NCBI GenBank assembly: GCA_015501605.1
Contig: JADNRZ010000046.1
Span: 1-64,000 of the forward strand
Direction of reading: 5' to 3'
DNA: 64,000 nt
Source: Panaeolus papilionaceus
Lineage: Eukaryota > Basidiomycota > Agaricomycetes > Agaricales
Both the position numbers and the translations under genes were made by a program. Under the pieces are notes generated by a model. The model searched no databases. It had not been told where the DNA came from and saw only the letters and a program-made list of their open reading frames with translations. Shown piece by piece: positions 35,673-47,599 of this stretch; the first letter of the stretch is position 1; each line of letters starts with the position of its first letter.

Positions 35673-38122
35673 ATGCCCAACGAAACTGCTTCGAAGCGAA
35701 ATCGAAAAACTACGCCCGACTCCTCTGCACCAAAGTGAGTATCTTTAAGGGCTTTCACAACTTCACTGATGTCTTTCAGCACTGACGATGAACCGGGCAT
35801 GGCTCCACGGTGGGTGTTCTTCTCAAGGTAGCGTACTGCTTTTAACAGTGCACTAGCGAGAACAAAAGCACCAAGCGTGTACGCCACGGTCCATCCCCTG
35901 TAACCCCTGCACATGTACCAGATCTATTGAGGTAAGCTGCTACTCAAAGACCGCCTCTGCTCCTATTGACCAGGGAAATAGGGATACTCCTCCTCCCTCT
36001 TCACAAGTGCAACCCACCGAGGACCCACCTATGAAGCGCAGGTAAGTTATCTTCGCGTTTGGGCGTTTTATTACCCATATTAACATCGCGTTCAGCCGCA
36101 CGAAGTCCTATAAGGCTCAATACATGACTTCTGTTTACGAGGAGGGCTCCGAAAATGACGAGCTTGTGGATTCATCTGCGTGCGTTGTTTTCATGCTCAT
36201 TTCGGAACATTTTAGGCAAGAATTTGATGTTTTTATTCCACAGCGACATCTACACACCCCCCCACAACAGAAATAAGGCAAGGAAGACAGTGACTGAGTC
36301 AATCAATCCCCCCCGTAGTCTCAAATTTCTTGAAATGCGCTCTCCAACGGAGGTTTTCACAAAGGAAAGTTCATCCTATAACGCCCTCGAAGCAACTCCC
36401 ACTGCAGAATTCGATTACCCCACAGACAACATGTGGAAAATAAGGCAGCCCAGATTCAATTCGAGAGCTCCCACGTCGCCAGCTCAAGCCCAGCAGAACC
36501 TTCGATCTCCATTCGAACGCCAGGTAAATCCCGAGCCAAAAATGACAGGAAATCATCAAGATGTGGGGCAAAAAATAGCGGCGCTTCAAGAACAAATCAA
36601 AGCGCTAGTGGAGATGCAAAAACTAGGGTATGCTGTGCTCTATTCCGCTGTACAATCTGGTGTCTCATGTAGGTGCTAGGGCAAGCGGTGTTGCTGATGG
36701 CGTGGTCGCACCTGCAACCTCAAGTGTTGGTGAAGGTATGGCCTCCCCCGGTAGCAGCAGTTCGTCTTGGCGCAGGCGTACTCCGACTCCATCGTGCGTT
36801 CGGTAATTCTCATTGGCATTGCAGGATGCTGAGCATTCTTTTGCAGCTCTCCGGTCGATGATGCAGCGATCGAGAAGAAGGTGGATGAGCAGTATGATCG
36901 CCGTGAGACAGTGGTTAATGCGTCTATCCGTAAAATTGCCATACCAGCTAAGCAGTAAGCTATTCGTCGAAGTGTTCGGCACCAAATTCCTTTTTTGATG
37001 CGTGGTCATACAGGCGTTGCATCCTGCTCGCGTCCAAGGAAACCGCTCCGCCGCGCTATCGGGAATTCTGGAATATGTCTGCTGCAGCAAGTCCCCCTCT
37101 TCGTATGGTTCAGCTCAGGTATGACGCTTTATTCTCTCATCTTTTTTTAACATTCCTCATGCACGGCGCAAAAGGTCAATTCAATCAGCAGCAGCAATGG
37201 GCGCGGTTGGTCCGTTTGGGCAGTTGGGAGTATTTGATCCCCATATGTGCAAATTGGACGACGAAGGGCGCTTCCGCTGGCAGGATGATGATCGCCAAGG
37301 ATCGCCCAATGGGCACGTAATGGGTGTCATGATTGGAGTTGTGTCGCGCTGCAACATTGTGGTGCCTATGAAGTATACACCTCGGGGAGCAGAGACTCAG
37401 TTCCATAAGCGCCTGGTGATCACCCCTGCATACGATTCGTTCAAAGCATTTCAGTATTTCCTCCACAAGGTAGCGGGAAAGCAGCGGTTGAAGGCACAAA
37501 TTGAAAATGGGTCCGACCTCATATTCACGACAAGAAAGGGTTCCAAGTCCTCCGGAAAAAAACGTAAGCTCATCTAGGGCGGCACAATTCATGCAATTTG
37601 TTTTGACAAATCCCTCAGGTGTTCAGCCGCGCGATCAAAAAGGGCTATACGCAGCTGCTTCGGATGACGAAGACCTTCCTGCTGTTTGGTATATGCGTGG
37701 CTTCCCTGCATTCCTTGAATATGACGATCCCCGTGAGTATACTGTCCGTTCTGAGGTGCCCATGCTGATTGAATCCAGTTCCTATCTACGATGCCTCGAC
37801 ACTGGGCTTCCGATTCGATGAAGCTAGTTTCAAAGGGTTGCCCTCTTTGCCATTGTATCGCGGCGACAGAGCGACGGGTGAAGAGAGCGACCTTCAACAA
37901 GGAGATGTTGTCGCTGTTCTTTATACTGGGAATATCTTCTCCATTCAAGAGCGTGACGATGTGCCCCGTATGCCTGGTCACGGCGGTAAGGCCTCTCACA
38001 GAAGAAATACAAGCTCCAACGGCGGTGAAGATTGGCTCAGCCTTAACTGCCATGCTGTGATGTATCTTGCACCTGCTGCAGATAGTAGTGCGGAGGGCAC
38101 TGAGGCTGCTACAAATACTTAG
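35673..38122 (+). CDS. Many-exon gene of unknown function, apparently intact
   Basis: The start is ATG 35,673 (MPNETASKRNRK). About eleven exons can be joined with GT..AG introns and continuous frame, including a 10 nt micro-exon (atctattgag, just before 35,935). The N-terminal half is polar and proline/serine rich (DTPPPSSQVQPTEDPPMKRR). The middle carries AAIEKKVDEQYDRRETVV and ETAPPRYREFWN. The C-terminal half is ordered: PFGQLGVFDPHMCKLDDEGR, HVMGVMIGVVSRCNIVV, DLPAVWYMRGFPAFLEYDD and QQGDVVAVLYTG. No catalytic motif is recognised. The C-terminal pattern resembles uncharacterised basidiomycete proteins I recall, but I cannot name a family. No stop or frame slip was found after splicing, so it is probably a live gene. 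Exact donor choice is uncertain at the join near 36,628-36,680. Confidence 0.6.
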
Positions 38123-39558
38123 GTGTTCCGGCTCACGGGTAGGAAGTAATGCAGAAGTAAATGCCGCAAAGGCCCTGTAACATTAATAGTTTCGCCTGGA
38201 ATTAAAGTGTTCTGTGTACATTCTATTTAGCCCTTGTCTGGGGGGTTTTCTTGCTGCGATTGTACGACGCTCGAGCTTTGCCTTGTCCTTTTAAAATTCA
38301 TGACCCGAGGTTTTGATGGGATAGATCTTGGTCTACTTACAGTTGGTCTACCGCAGTGGTCTAGGTCCGATCATGCATGATATATTCTTCACTTTGCTTC
38401 TTTTTAGAGTTTATGCATAGGTTCTGAACACCAATCGTAGTGAAATCACCTTAGGCATGGGCGGCATTCATTCCAATGATGTGCGCATCACAGTAGATGT
38501 AGATACGAAAATGATATGGAAGAAAATATAATCCGTGGAATGTGAGGCCGGGGGTGTGAAAACGGTGAGTAGGCGCTACGTTGCAAGGTTATGGGGCCTG
38601 CGAATACTGGGGGGTATGTGGGAAACGAGAGGATGGATGCTACTGAATGCACGCGGAACGACGCATACGAACGAAACGAGACGAAATGAGAAGACGAAGA
38701 CGACGAGGGACGAACTGGGTGACCAAAAGGTAGGCGGTGTTCTCAAAAGTAGGTACGGTAAAAAAAATACATGCGCTACGGTGGTGCTACAGAGGTGAAC
38801 TAAAAGGTAATATAAATGAAGACGATAAGAAAATGATAGAATTTGAGAAAGCAAACGCCTAAACCTTTCAAAGAGTCGAAAATAGAGCGAAAATAACAAA
38901 ATAATCTAATAGGGAAGGTAATTTGTATCCAAGTTAAACTGCACTAAACATTGTTGTGAATGGGTGGTTAAATGGCATCTAGAAATGGAGGAGAAACAGG
39001 TGCGTTGTGAAACTGCCAGCGGCACGAAATGCGAAGGTATGTGGGTCTGGAGCCCATCGTCGAAGTTATTTTGGGAGCGAGCTTTCAACATTCCAGAAGC
39101 AATTTGTGAGAGGCATTGGGCGGTTACGTGGGTTGCCGTTGGGGGGAAATAGGCGTAGCGGGAACGAGGCTGCAGCATTTCGTTGGGAGTTACTTTAGCT
39201 AGGATTTGTGGAACTCAAAAATAGTTCTCCCATATGGACGTTGGGAAGGGAAAACTGGCAATCGGGTGGGACGAATTGATGCGGTTGCCTGAATTTGTAT
39301 CGGTATAGGCAATTTCACTTTTTGATTGGGTTTAGCGGCAACTGTGGTGAGAAAGTACAGATGGCCTTGGGGTATTGAGCCTGCTTTTGAAGCACAGGAC
39401 TGGTCGGGTGATTAGTAATCCAAACGAAGCACGTGATGTTCGGTTTGATGGCAAATGACTCGGAATAGCTCGTGGCAATTGCTGGTGGTTTTGGGTTGGC
39501 CTGTGTAATATCGTTCTTTAAATATCCAACGTCTGCCGCAGGTGTAATACCACAGACC
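38123..39558. other. Intergenic; purine-rich stretch
   Basis: No gene is supported. A purine-rich section lies at about 38,640-38,900 (many gacgaag/gaaaat runs). A similar texture occurs at 60,540-60,950. Both stretches lie in gene-free sequence. An 87-codon plus-strand frame at 38,535 is low-complexity and unlikely to be real. Confidence 0.4.
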
Positions 39559-42500
39559 ATGCCTATTCAGCCAAGTTATGGCAGGCGCGCTTCTGCCATT
39601 CTCTCAAGCTGTCCCTTCCAAACCGATGTTCTCTCATGGACTGATTCGCTGTCTTCCCTGGCAAAGGATCTCCCTCATTTTACCGTGAGTACCATTCCCA
39701 TGCTCTTATTTTTCATATGGCTAACCCAGGGGGTGAATACAGCACTTTTTGGATAAATTGTCGCTTTATGAGCAGCACTTATTCAGCGTAGGATTTGCAG
39801 GCCATCGCGCAGTCGGCGAAATGCAGAAGCTTTTAGGTCTGCAGTATGACCTTTCAAGCTTAAATCCTACCCTACACTCCATCCAACCCATAGAGGCGGA
39901 GGGACAAGGCGCTCACCGCCTAGCTTTGCTGCTAAGCGCCTACAGTTTCGTCGACTTAGCTGTGTCGTTCGCCCGTGGTTCCGCTCAGCGTCCCCTCATA
40001 CCGCGATGTATCGTCGCTAAAGACATCAAGCTCAAGGTAAATCCCTTTTCACGAGGCGTTTCAACATGGCTCAGTCTTTTTCAGGGTCTTTCGGAGCTCT
40101 TTGATTGGCCCGAGCTATTGTTGAAAGTCAAAAAATCTTCTTTGCCATCCGTTGATCTACAGCGCCCAAATACGCCTTTTATAAAAGAGCTCCTAGACGA
40201 AATAGTCCATGCCGATAGCTCTGTCCGTGCTCGCAAATTCGATACCAATGTATATGTCATGATCCTCAACCTCCATTTCTTTCTACGCTCCCCTCAAATG
40301 ATGAATGAGTTACTCGGTGTAGCAACTACACCTGAGTTATTAGCGTCGTGGTATGTTCGTTTGATATTTCATCGTGTTGACGCTAACGTCTATTTCCAGG
40401 GCGGCAGATACAGCTTCATTGAGGGCTAGCACTGGCGCACATGAGGCCATGCCGCCCTTGGAAGAAGGACATCTTCTGGACCGCTTTCGTAAATTGACCA
40501 ACGCCGCTTCTGCTGACCTGAAGGCGATTTTTTCTCTGGCTTTTCTCATTTCCCCCATCTTCATATTCGTTAATCGACAAATACATACGAAGTCGTTTAA
40601 TCGGGCCCAGATCATCCAATTTCACCTCCACGCTGGAAACGAGAAGCCCGACATTTTGCTGCAGATGGAGGCACACGTATGGAGAACTTTATTTTCTGTC
40701 ATCCAAGGCGTCACCCCAGTCAAACGAGCACCAGCTGCCATTCTGGAGGGCATTGATCAGGAACTTTTGTCATCGATTCCATCCAACGATAAAAGTAGGC
40801 ATTGGTTTCGTCTGGTTAGCAATGAAAATGCGGGTAATGCTGTTCATTATGTCCCGCAGGCACCATGTGAGTCATATGTGCTCGTACCTTGCTCGGTTTT
40901 CCCAGACTGATGTGCACCAAGCTTTCACGAATGCAGCTGTGTCTTCTCAAGATCTTGCTGTGCGCGCACAATCTTGCATCAGCGAACAGATTACGAGCGA
41001 AACTATCCCAGCTTATATTATGACGGAGAAGTCAACTCCAATAAACCCTCGCATCTTCGAAATGAACATGGCTGGGCTGGATGGGTCGGCCGATGGTGGG
41101 TTCCAGTCGGCTTCTCTTCGGCGACCACTCTCCATTCTTCCACCACAATTCTCCCTCTTAGTCCCGTCAATGCAGGGCACGACGTTAACAGACGATGTCC
41201 CGCTGTCACCCGGTGCAATTCATGGTTCGAGTGATATTCGTAACCAGACCTTCCCTTCGGAGGGCAACACACCTCCACCAACCCGACATCGCACCTCGGA
41301 ACCTGGGGATATTTTGATGGGCGCTGGCGACGATATGGGGCTTGTGGATGGATCTTTTCCTGGCACGGGTAGGGACGTGGACGACGCAGTAGATGACGTC
41401 CCGCAAATATATCACCATCCATCCCTTTCTTCCCCGCTTTCTATGGACTTAGACGAGCAGGTTACCACCGCTACTGCAGCCGCTGAGAGCTCTGGAGCTG
41501 GTCGAGCGGAGCATTCTCGTCCATTTACACGCAGCCAACTGCTTGCTGCTACCCAGGCAGCACCAGCTGTAATCGCCACCGCTACTCCAGAGACAAACAG
41601 AGGCAAGGGCGGGACCTCTACAAACAAACGACCCCGCACCCAGAGCAAGCCCAATTCCCCTCAAGCCGCAGCATCTCAAGATAAGCAGCCGCCCGATACA
41701 AAGCGCGATGAATTTGATAAACTTGTGGGTGCTGTTTCAGAGAAGTTGAGGGTGCTAAGAGCACCCATCGATTCCGAGCTCTTTGCTTCTCCATGGGATC
41801 CTGTTCAACCCAATGATTTTGTGAGCTACTTCCACCGTTGTCTTTCGTATTTAACAAGTATTTTTGCACAGGATTATGTGAGGGAGCGTACAAAACTCAC
41901 CGAGGTACCCATCAGGCAGCGCTCCCCTGCCAAAGCCCCATATGCAGCCTACAACACGCAAGGACAGAAGGTCGAAACTTTGGCCCATTTCCATGTATGA
42001 TTATAAATTCTCCTAATGATTCACAGCCCTAATTTCTTGAAAGGATGCCGACGTCGATGCTCGCCTTTCATCGTTCTTTGCCAACGCCTCCTCAACGTCA
42101 AAAGATCGTGCCCTCTTTTTGACCGAACCGGAATCCTCTGGCTTTCATATCATGGAATACACGGAATACCAATCGCTCTCACCTGCAGAATTCCACAGCG
42201 TGCTGCTTAAGAAAAACATTGTCATACGAAACTATCCCACAGAACCTGCTGATTTCGACGAAGCAACGGTCTCACAGTTTCAGCCCGTTCATGCTCCAAT
42301 ATGTATTCAGGGTGAGCTATGCTGTGCTTTTATTTCTTTCAAACCATTCAAAATATACTTTAGATTATTCTGCTAAGAAAGACACAAAGAAAAAGGATGT
42401 TGCTTCTGCGCCGAAACTTGTGGAGGGCACGGCTACCGATCTCCTAAATGAAGGTAGAAAAGGGGTTGAAGGCAAGATATTGAATGGCCTGGACATACCG

Positions 42501-43904
42501 AGATGGAATGCTGCCGTCGATATGTCGGGATTCAGGACTGATGCTGTCGCATGGCACGAGACCAATGGCTCTCACAGGTGCTCTTTCCAGTCTTCATATC
42601 CTACGAAGGACATGTTCTGGGCTTTATTCGGCTGTAAAGACACATCGACGTGGTCGCATACCGATTGTGAGGGCTTGGCGACATGGATTCGACCGCTGAC
42701 CGGGTCAAAATTCTGGGGAATCTTGCGTCTCAAGCCTGGCGCCATAACCTTCGATTCTCTAAACCTATACCTCCATACTAAATTCGAGCTCGATAAACTG
42801 CTACCTGACTCACCGTTCTTTGTGGAATTTATTGCCTTGCAGCCAGGTGATGTTCTGTAAGTACAATTCGGCTGTTGCTCCGTCGCATTGCTTCTGCTGA
42901 TCAATCCTTAGCATCATGAGGCCTGGGCAGCCACATCTCGTATATGGTGCTGAAAATACCATCTGTGAAGGATCGCATTTTTATGCTACGCCCCTTCTAC
43001 CTGCTACCGCCTCATCCCTCATCCATTCTTTCGTCTTGAATGATTTTCTGAACAATACTAGTCACTATAGCACAAGAACCCTGTTGCGACGAATGTTGCT
43101 GTTTTTTTACATGGCTATTTTTGAGGGCAAAATTTCTACGACCTGTGGGTATTTTACTGTCAAATCGCGTGCCTAGTCTAACGGTGTTCCCCACTGCCTA
43201 GCGCCGTCAATGGGACATGTTCCTGATGTGAACTCTATTGAAGGCATTGTCCAGCTCCTAACCCTTTGTATGCTCGTTGTACTCAGCAATGTGCTTGACT
43301 TCCGTACATACGCCGCTCCAAATCAAGGTGAAGACGAGGCTCCGGAAGCGTTCGCACAAAAATTACACAATGACTACGACCGGAATGACATACCGGCTAC
43401 TGAGCGTCTAGCAATATGCTATGCCCGCGGCGTTGCGCTGGCAGTGATGGAGGCGATCTCAAACTCGTGCACCATCGTATACCCGGATGGCTCTATTGCA
43501 AAGGATCTACCCTACACTTTTGTAGCAGAGCAGATGCAGGCCATTGCCGTCTACAAACAAGCTGCGACTACACTCGGCCATGCAAAATATCAAGGTGCAC
43601 CTCACTGCACCACCAATCGTGTAAGGGAACAGCTGCTCAATGTGGCAAGGTGGAATTCATCGATCGGCCAATACTACGCACAGCCACCCACCACTACAGA
43701 ACTCGAGCTGGGTATAGGATGTATGGAAGGGTGCTCTGTCGAATGGACTACATCTCCCCTGCAGTGTGTGGAAGGTATGCTTTGAAATTTTGCAATGCGG
43801 TCCCCCTTATTCACGTAGTTCATCAGACGGACAGGATTATTTGGCACTGGGAACCACCGACTATGACGCATGCTTTTGGGCCAGCGAACGTGGAAAGCCA
43901 GTAG
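39559..43904 (+). CDS. JmjC-like 2-oxoglutarate/Fe(II) dioxygenase, long N-terminal extension
   Basis: Predicted exons run from ATG 39,559 (MPIQPSYGRR) to TAG ending 43,904. Well-supported introns are 39,685-39,742, 40,037-40,084 and 40,351-40,399, then ones near 41,998, 42,311, 42,859, 43,145 and 43,773. The join between about 40,795 and 40,911 is not resolved. The N-terminal part is helical, followed by a polar, acidic and serine/threonine-rich stretch with KRPRTQSKPNSPQ, possibly nuclear targeting. The C-terminal half has JmjC hallmarks: SHTDCEG (HxD; His codon at 42,657), a Lys in TGSKFWG (near 42,708) and PGQPHLVYG (second His, codon at 42,934). Such proteins typically hydroxylate or demethylate histone or other protein lysines in the nucleus; the substrate is unknown here. 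The gene is convergent with the TET/JBP-like gene to its right. Confidence 0.7.
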
Positions 43905-44134
43905 GGACCGTCTGGGGTGAACCAAAATTTTCTGCGTATTCCTCTTGAAGCTACGTCTTGCAAATTGGACTTTACTCTTTATTAGATTTTATTCAGCACA
44001 GCGTTCCATTTGTGCTTAATCTCAGAAACCTACCCTTCGTAATGTAGATGCCTTTTAGCCCTTTACTCCAAATGTGATTCCATTTCACACATATTTGCTT
44101 GATGCAAAGTATGAACTCGAAGTTGATGAATTAT

Positions 44135-45644
44135 TCAGTTGTGTAAATCTAATAAATGCTCTATACATGAAAACTTATCGTATCCCTCTTTAACACGATT
44201 CTGCCGGAGATCCTGGGCACGTAAGTAAGCTGAGGAATCTTTTTTCAGAAGAGCAGTGTCCGTCATAAACCCATTTTCAATATAACGAAATATTTCACCA
44301 GGGCAGTATTGGGTGAAGGACATTCGCTTTTCTTCCTGATTCACAGGTATATTGGAATGGGTAATGAGGGCAGAAGGGATGCAGATGCAGTAACCTGCAG
44401 GAAATTCTAGAAATATACCCAACTCCCATAGAATTAAATGTCCTCCTTGGGTATAATCAAAGCTGCCAAGGGATGTAACACAACACCATCCAAACGGGCA
44501 ATTCTGGCTGTCAACATGCTTGAAAGTCCACACATTGCGACCTAAGTTGAAGGCAACTTTTGGGAGTATGGAGCGAGAAAAGTTCGGTTCTCCTAACTCG
44601 GGGTGGTGAGTGTAAAGCTTGTCAAGATTCGTTTTGTAATATGAATAAGCCTTTGGGTGCCACAAGGCGAACGTAGCTAGGATAATTCAGCACCAGAAAC
44701 TGAAGGCCCAGCAAAGATACTCACCATCCTGATAAGCCGCAAGCCTTTGGATATCAGCATCCTCCATCAGTCTAATGGCTACAGGAGGTGTTGGAGGACG
44801 GGATGGCTTTGTTGCGCCTGGGCCATAGGTGAGACCAACATTGACTGCGGTGAAGCTAGCACCTCGACGTTGTGGCCCGCTGTCGTGCGCAACAGTTTCT
44901 ATAGACTTTTCCATAGATTCAGCCGCCTTGACCATGGAATCGCCGTAGTCCCCCGGGGGTGGTGGCGAAATGACTGCCAAAATTCTTCCCTTTGAATCCA
45001 CAATTGGACGGTCACATCTGAATTTTGAAGTTGGTTAGGCATACTTATAGAAACAGAGTCACTGAAAACGCAATACCTCGAGGCCTCAATCAACGTAAAC
45101 CCCATTTCTTTTAAATCCTGGACCGTGTAGATCCTGTCATGGTCGGAATGGGCACGAGACTTCCCAGTAAATCCTGTAGATGACATGGGTAAATCGGACA
45201 ATCGAAGATGCGTGGTGGCCTTGACTGCTTTGAAAACGTAGCTTCTTTTCGCCTTGCCCCTTCGCAAGTGGCCATACTGCCGCCATTTCTCCTCCGCCGC
45301 TCTTGTGCGCCTCATTCGCTTCGCGGTCGGACTGTGTGCGGGGCCATCCTCGCTCTCGGAGGGGCTAATCCTCTTTAAGGATACGCGTTCCAGCGATACG
45401 CCTGAAGTCGGCGATGCATGGACATGGGCGTTGGAAGCATCAACGAACGACGTGGGGGTTTGATCAGCGCCTTCTAACCGCTCATCCCCCTGTAAGAGGG
45501 CTGCTGTGTACCGTTCCATATAGGCCAAGAATAGCTCATCTGCATCAAATCCACTATCCAATTGGACGACCTCAATACTACCTTCAGCCTACAATACAAT
45601 TTTCAGCAGTAGTACGGAAAAACCAAACCAAACTTACTCACCAT
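44135..45644 (-). CDS. TET/JBP-like 2-oxoglutarate/Fe(II) dioxygenase (fungal type)
   Basis: Exons by eye are ATG at 45,644-45,642, then 45,588-45,077, 45,017-44,725 and 44,676-44,135, separated by 48-59 nt introns, for about 449 residues. Frame is kept at every join. The N-terminal half is polar and basic (KRMRRTRAAEEKWRQYG). Next come RCDRPIVDSKGRILAV, RRGASFTAVNVGLTYGPG and FALWHPKAYSYY. The catalytic core shows FKHVDSQN (His323, Asp325), GGHLILWELG, SALITHSN (His376) and RMSFTQY (Arg387), the expected facial triad and 2OG-binding arginine. The order matches a fungal dioxygenase family that I associate with TET/JBP 5-methylcytosine oxidases; assignment within the superfamily is inference. 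If 45,644 is the true start, the first intron directly follows the start codon. An upstream exon (about 45,672-45,656, with more sequence near 45,720) could extend the N-terminus. Confidence 0.75.
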
Positions 45645-45844
45645 GACACGGATAATGACTGCAAGGTATCAAGTTAGCATAGCCTCATACACAGAATGAG
45701 ATTTCGAAACAACGCCTACCTGCAGTAAAGCCCTTCAATTCAACAACAGGTATTTCCGAAAAAGGCCCCGAGATGTGTCAAAATGCAGAGGTTATACGAG
45801 GCGGCAGCGATGGATGATGGCAGGCAACGCGTGCAGGCAGTTGA

Positions 45845-45920
45845 TTCGCTGAGCAAGCTCCTCTTCTGCTGGTAACGGTCCTGCTTCGGCCCCTGGGGTG
45901 GCGGTTCGCTGAGCAAGCTC
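45845..45920. repeat. Two 16 bp direct repeats, 60 bp apart
   Basis: The sequence ttcgctgagcaagctc occurs at 45,845-45,860 and 45,905-45,920. It lies upstream of the dioxygenase gene. Its function is unknown. Confidence 0.6.
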
Positions 45921-46311
45921 TGCACCTTCCGAGGGTATGGGTATGGCGGAAGGAATCTCGCCTCATAAGTGCCGATTTATACTTTTTGGATTGCAATAAA
46001 CAAACTGCTAGGACCAAATAAGTAATGACAAATAAGTACGCGCGGGTAGGGCACGAAAACGTGACCCGAGGTTCAGAACTGATTGAGACCCAGGGGTGGG
46101 TTGAATGCGTTCTCTTTGGAAAATCTACAGCGGACCCTATCTCAGTCCTAAAACGACTCATTTGCGGTTTTTGGAGCTGCTTTTGATGAAAACCAGCAGG
46201 TACGGATGACACCGGTGAATATTTTAACGTATTTACTTATGTCTGGTTTTTGTAAATGCCCACGGAACCAGGATCATATCGCACTAATGGCCAAAATGGT
46301 GTTTTTCCTAT

Positions 46312-47078
46312 TCACACCTCTACATCCTTGTTGGACACTACATGGAGGAACTTCTGGGATAAGAAATACCGATTATAGTAGCTTGATAGATAGTAAATAA
46401 CCTTCGGACATTGGGGTTTTAGAAGGGAAAAAAATGAAGCAGAAAAATAGCGTATGCACAACTCACACAAATAGGTTGGAACACGGGGATTTTCGATACC
46501 AATGTCAAACGTGACCGGGAAGTCAACGCGACGAAGGTCAAAATCAATAGAGAGTTGGGCATTCCTCATGCGAGACTGCAGAAACTCTGCGGGATACAGC
46601 GAATTGTTCTTATCGAACACAGGTGCAGGGTTGAGGTCAAATTCATTGAGTGCATCATATAACGCTTTTGAGTAGTCGGGACGAATGGGCCAAGGTGCAT
46701 GAACAGGGTAACCTAAAGGAGAGTGAGATTACTCGGTATTCCAGAAAAAGAATATGACATACGGATGGACGAAGTGCATCTTTTCATTTGGAATAGGTTA
46801 CGGCATAAGTGCAGACGGGGGGTGTCGTTAACAATGTGGTATGGTATCCTGAAGCAATCAGGACAGACGTTGATGCTGAAGCCAATTATAACACACCAAT
46901 TATCATCACTGCAAATCACTGTATCACGCAAGCGGTCAATTTCGTTAATTACCTCGTCAAAATTGAGGCTGAAGCCCATTACGTCTTCATTGCGTGAAGG
47001 GCTGCTAGCGAACTGGAAATCGAGCATCGAGTCATGCAAATTGGACGTTCTCGTCATGAAATCGCCGTGTGTCCACAT
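46312..47078 (-). CDS. Unrecognised small protein, agaric 'MR(N/G)A' type
   Basis: The gene starts at ATG 47,078 (MWTHGDFMTRTSN). An intron with a gtatgtcata donor and a ctttag acceptor (ending near 46,714) joins SSIR to YPVHAPWPIRPDYSKALYDA. The second exon reads on through FDKNNSLYPAEF and SRMRNAQLSIDFDLRRV. The pattern of IH/VHAPWP, an aLyDALNEFDL stretch and an MRxAxxSxDF core recalls a small family that I have seen repeatedly in agarics, but I cannot assign a function. The 3' end is uncertain: a gtgagt right after PTYLC could be a donor, and splicing there would end the protein soon after. The gene is divergent from the Helitron. Confidence 0.45.
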
Positions 47079-47514
47079 ATTAACACTAGCAGAACTGTCG
47101 ACTATACCCGCAACATTCCATCGCCCAAGAATGTGTTCCTCTGTTCAATCTATCAGGCTTCGAAATTCAGAATAAGCTAGCCAACAAACCGGATTCCTCA
47201 AAGATAGCAGGAAAAGTGGTGCTGCTGGCTGGGAACATGCTTTTAAAAGGCAGAAGAACACAAAGAGAACTGGAGTGCGTCGGTCAAATCTAATGCCGTG
47301 GGGTTATCTACAGCCAGCCTTTTAACCGCGTCTAAGTTGATGATTTCACATTTTGACTATGAACACGTCAATAACAATCCGAATTTATAGTGAGCAAGTC
47401 AATTATGGTACACTTCATGCACATGGCCGACCCGATTTTGTAACCTCCGTGATACGAGGGCTGGCGAGTCACATATATGACAATTTGGGAGTCATTCCTT
47501 TAGAAAGGAGCTGG

Positions 47515-47522
47515 TATATAAG
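47515..47522 (+). promoter_or_regulatory. TATA-like element upstream of the Helitron frame
   Basis: TATATAAG lies about 80 bp before the likely start codon (47,600) of the Helitron protein. The placement fits a core promoter. No other evidence is visible. Confidence 0.4.
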
Positions 47523-47599
47523 TATTCGTGCTATATGCTCCTCAAAAGTCGCCATATATTTTAATGCTTTACCCTTGTTTTAACCTGCTATCATCTCCT

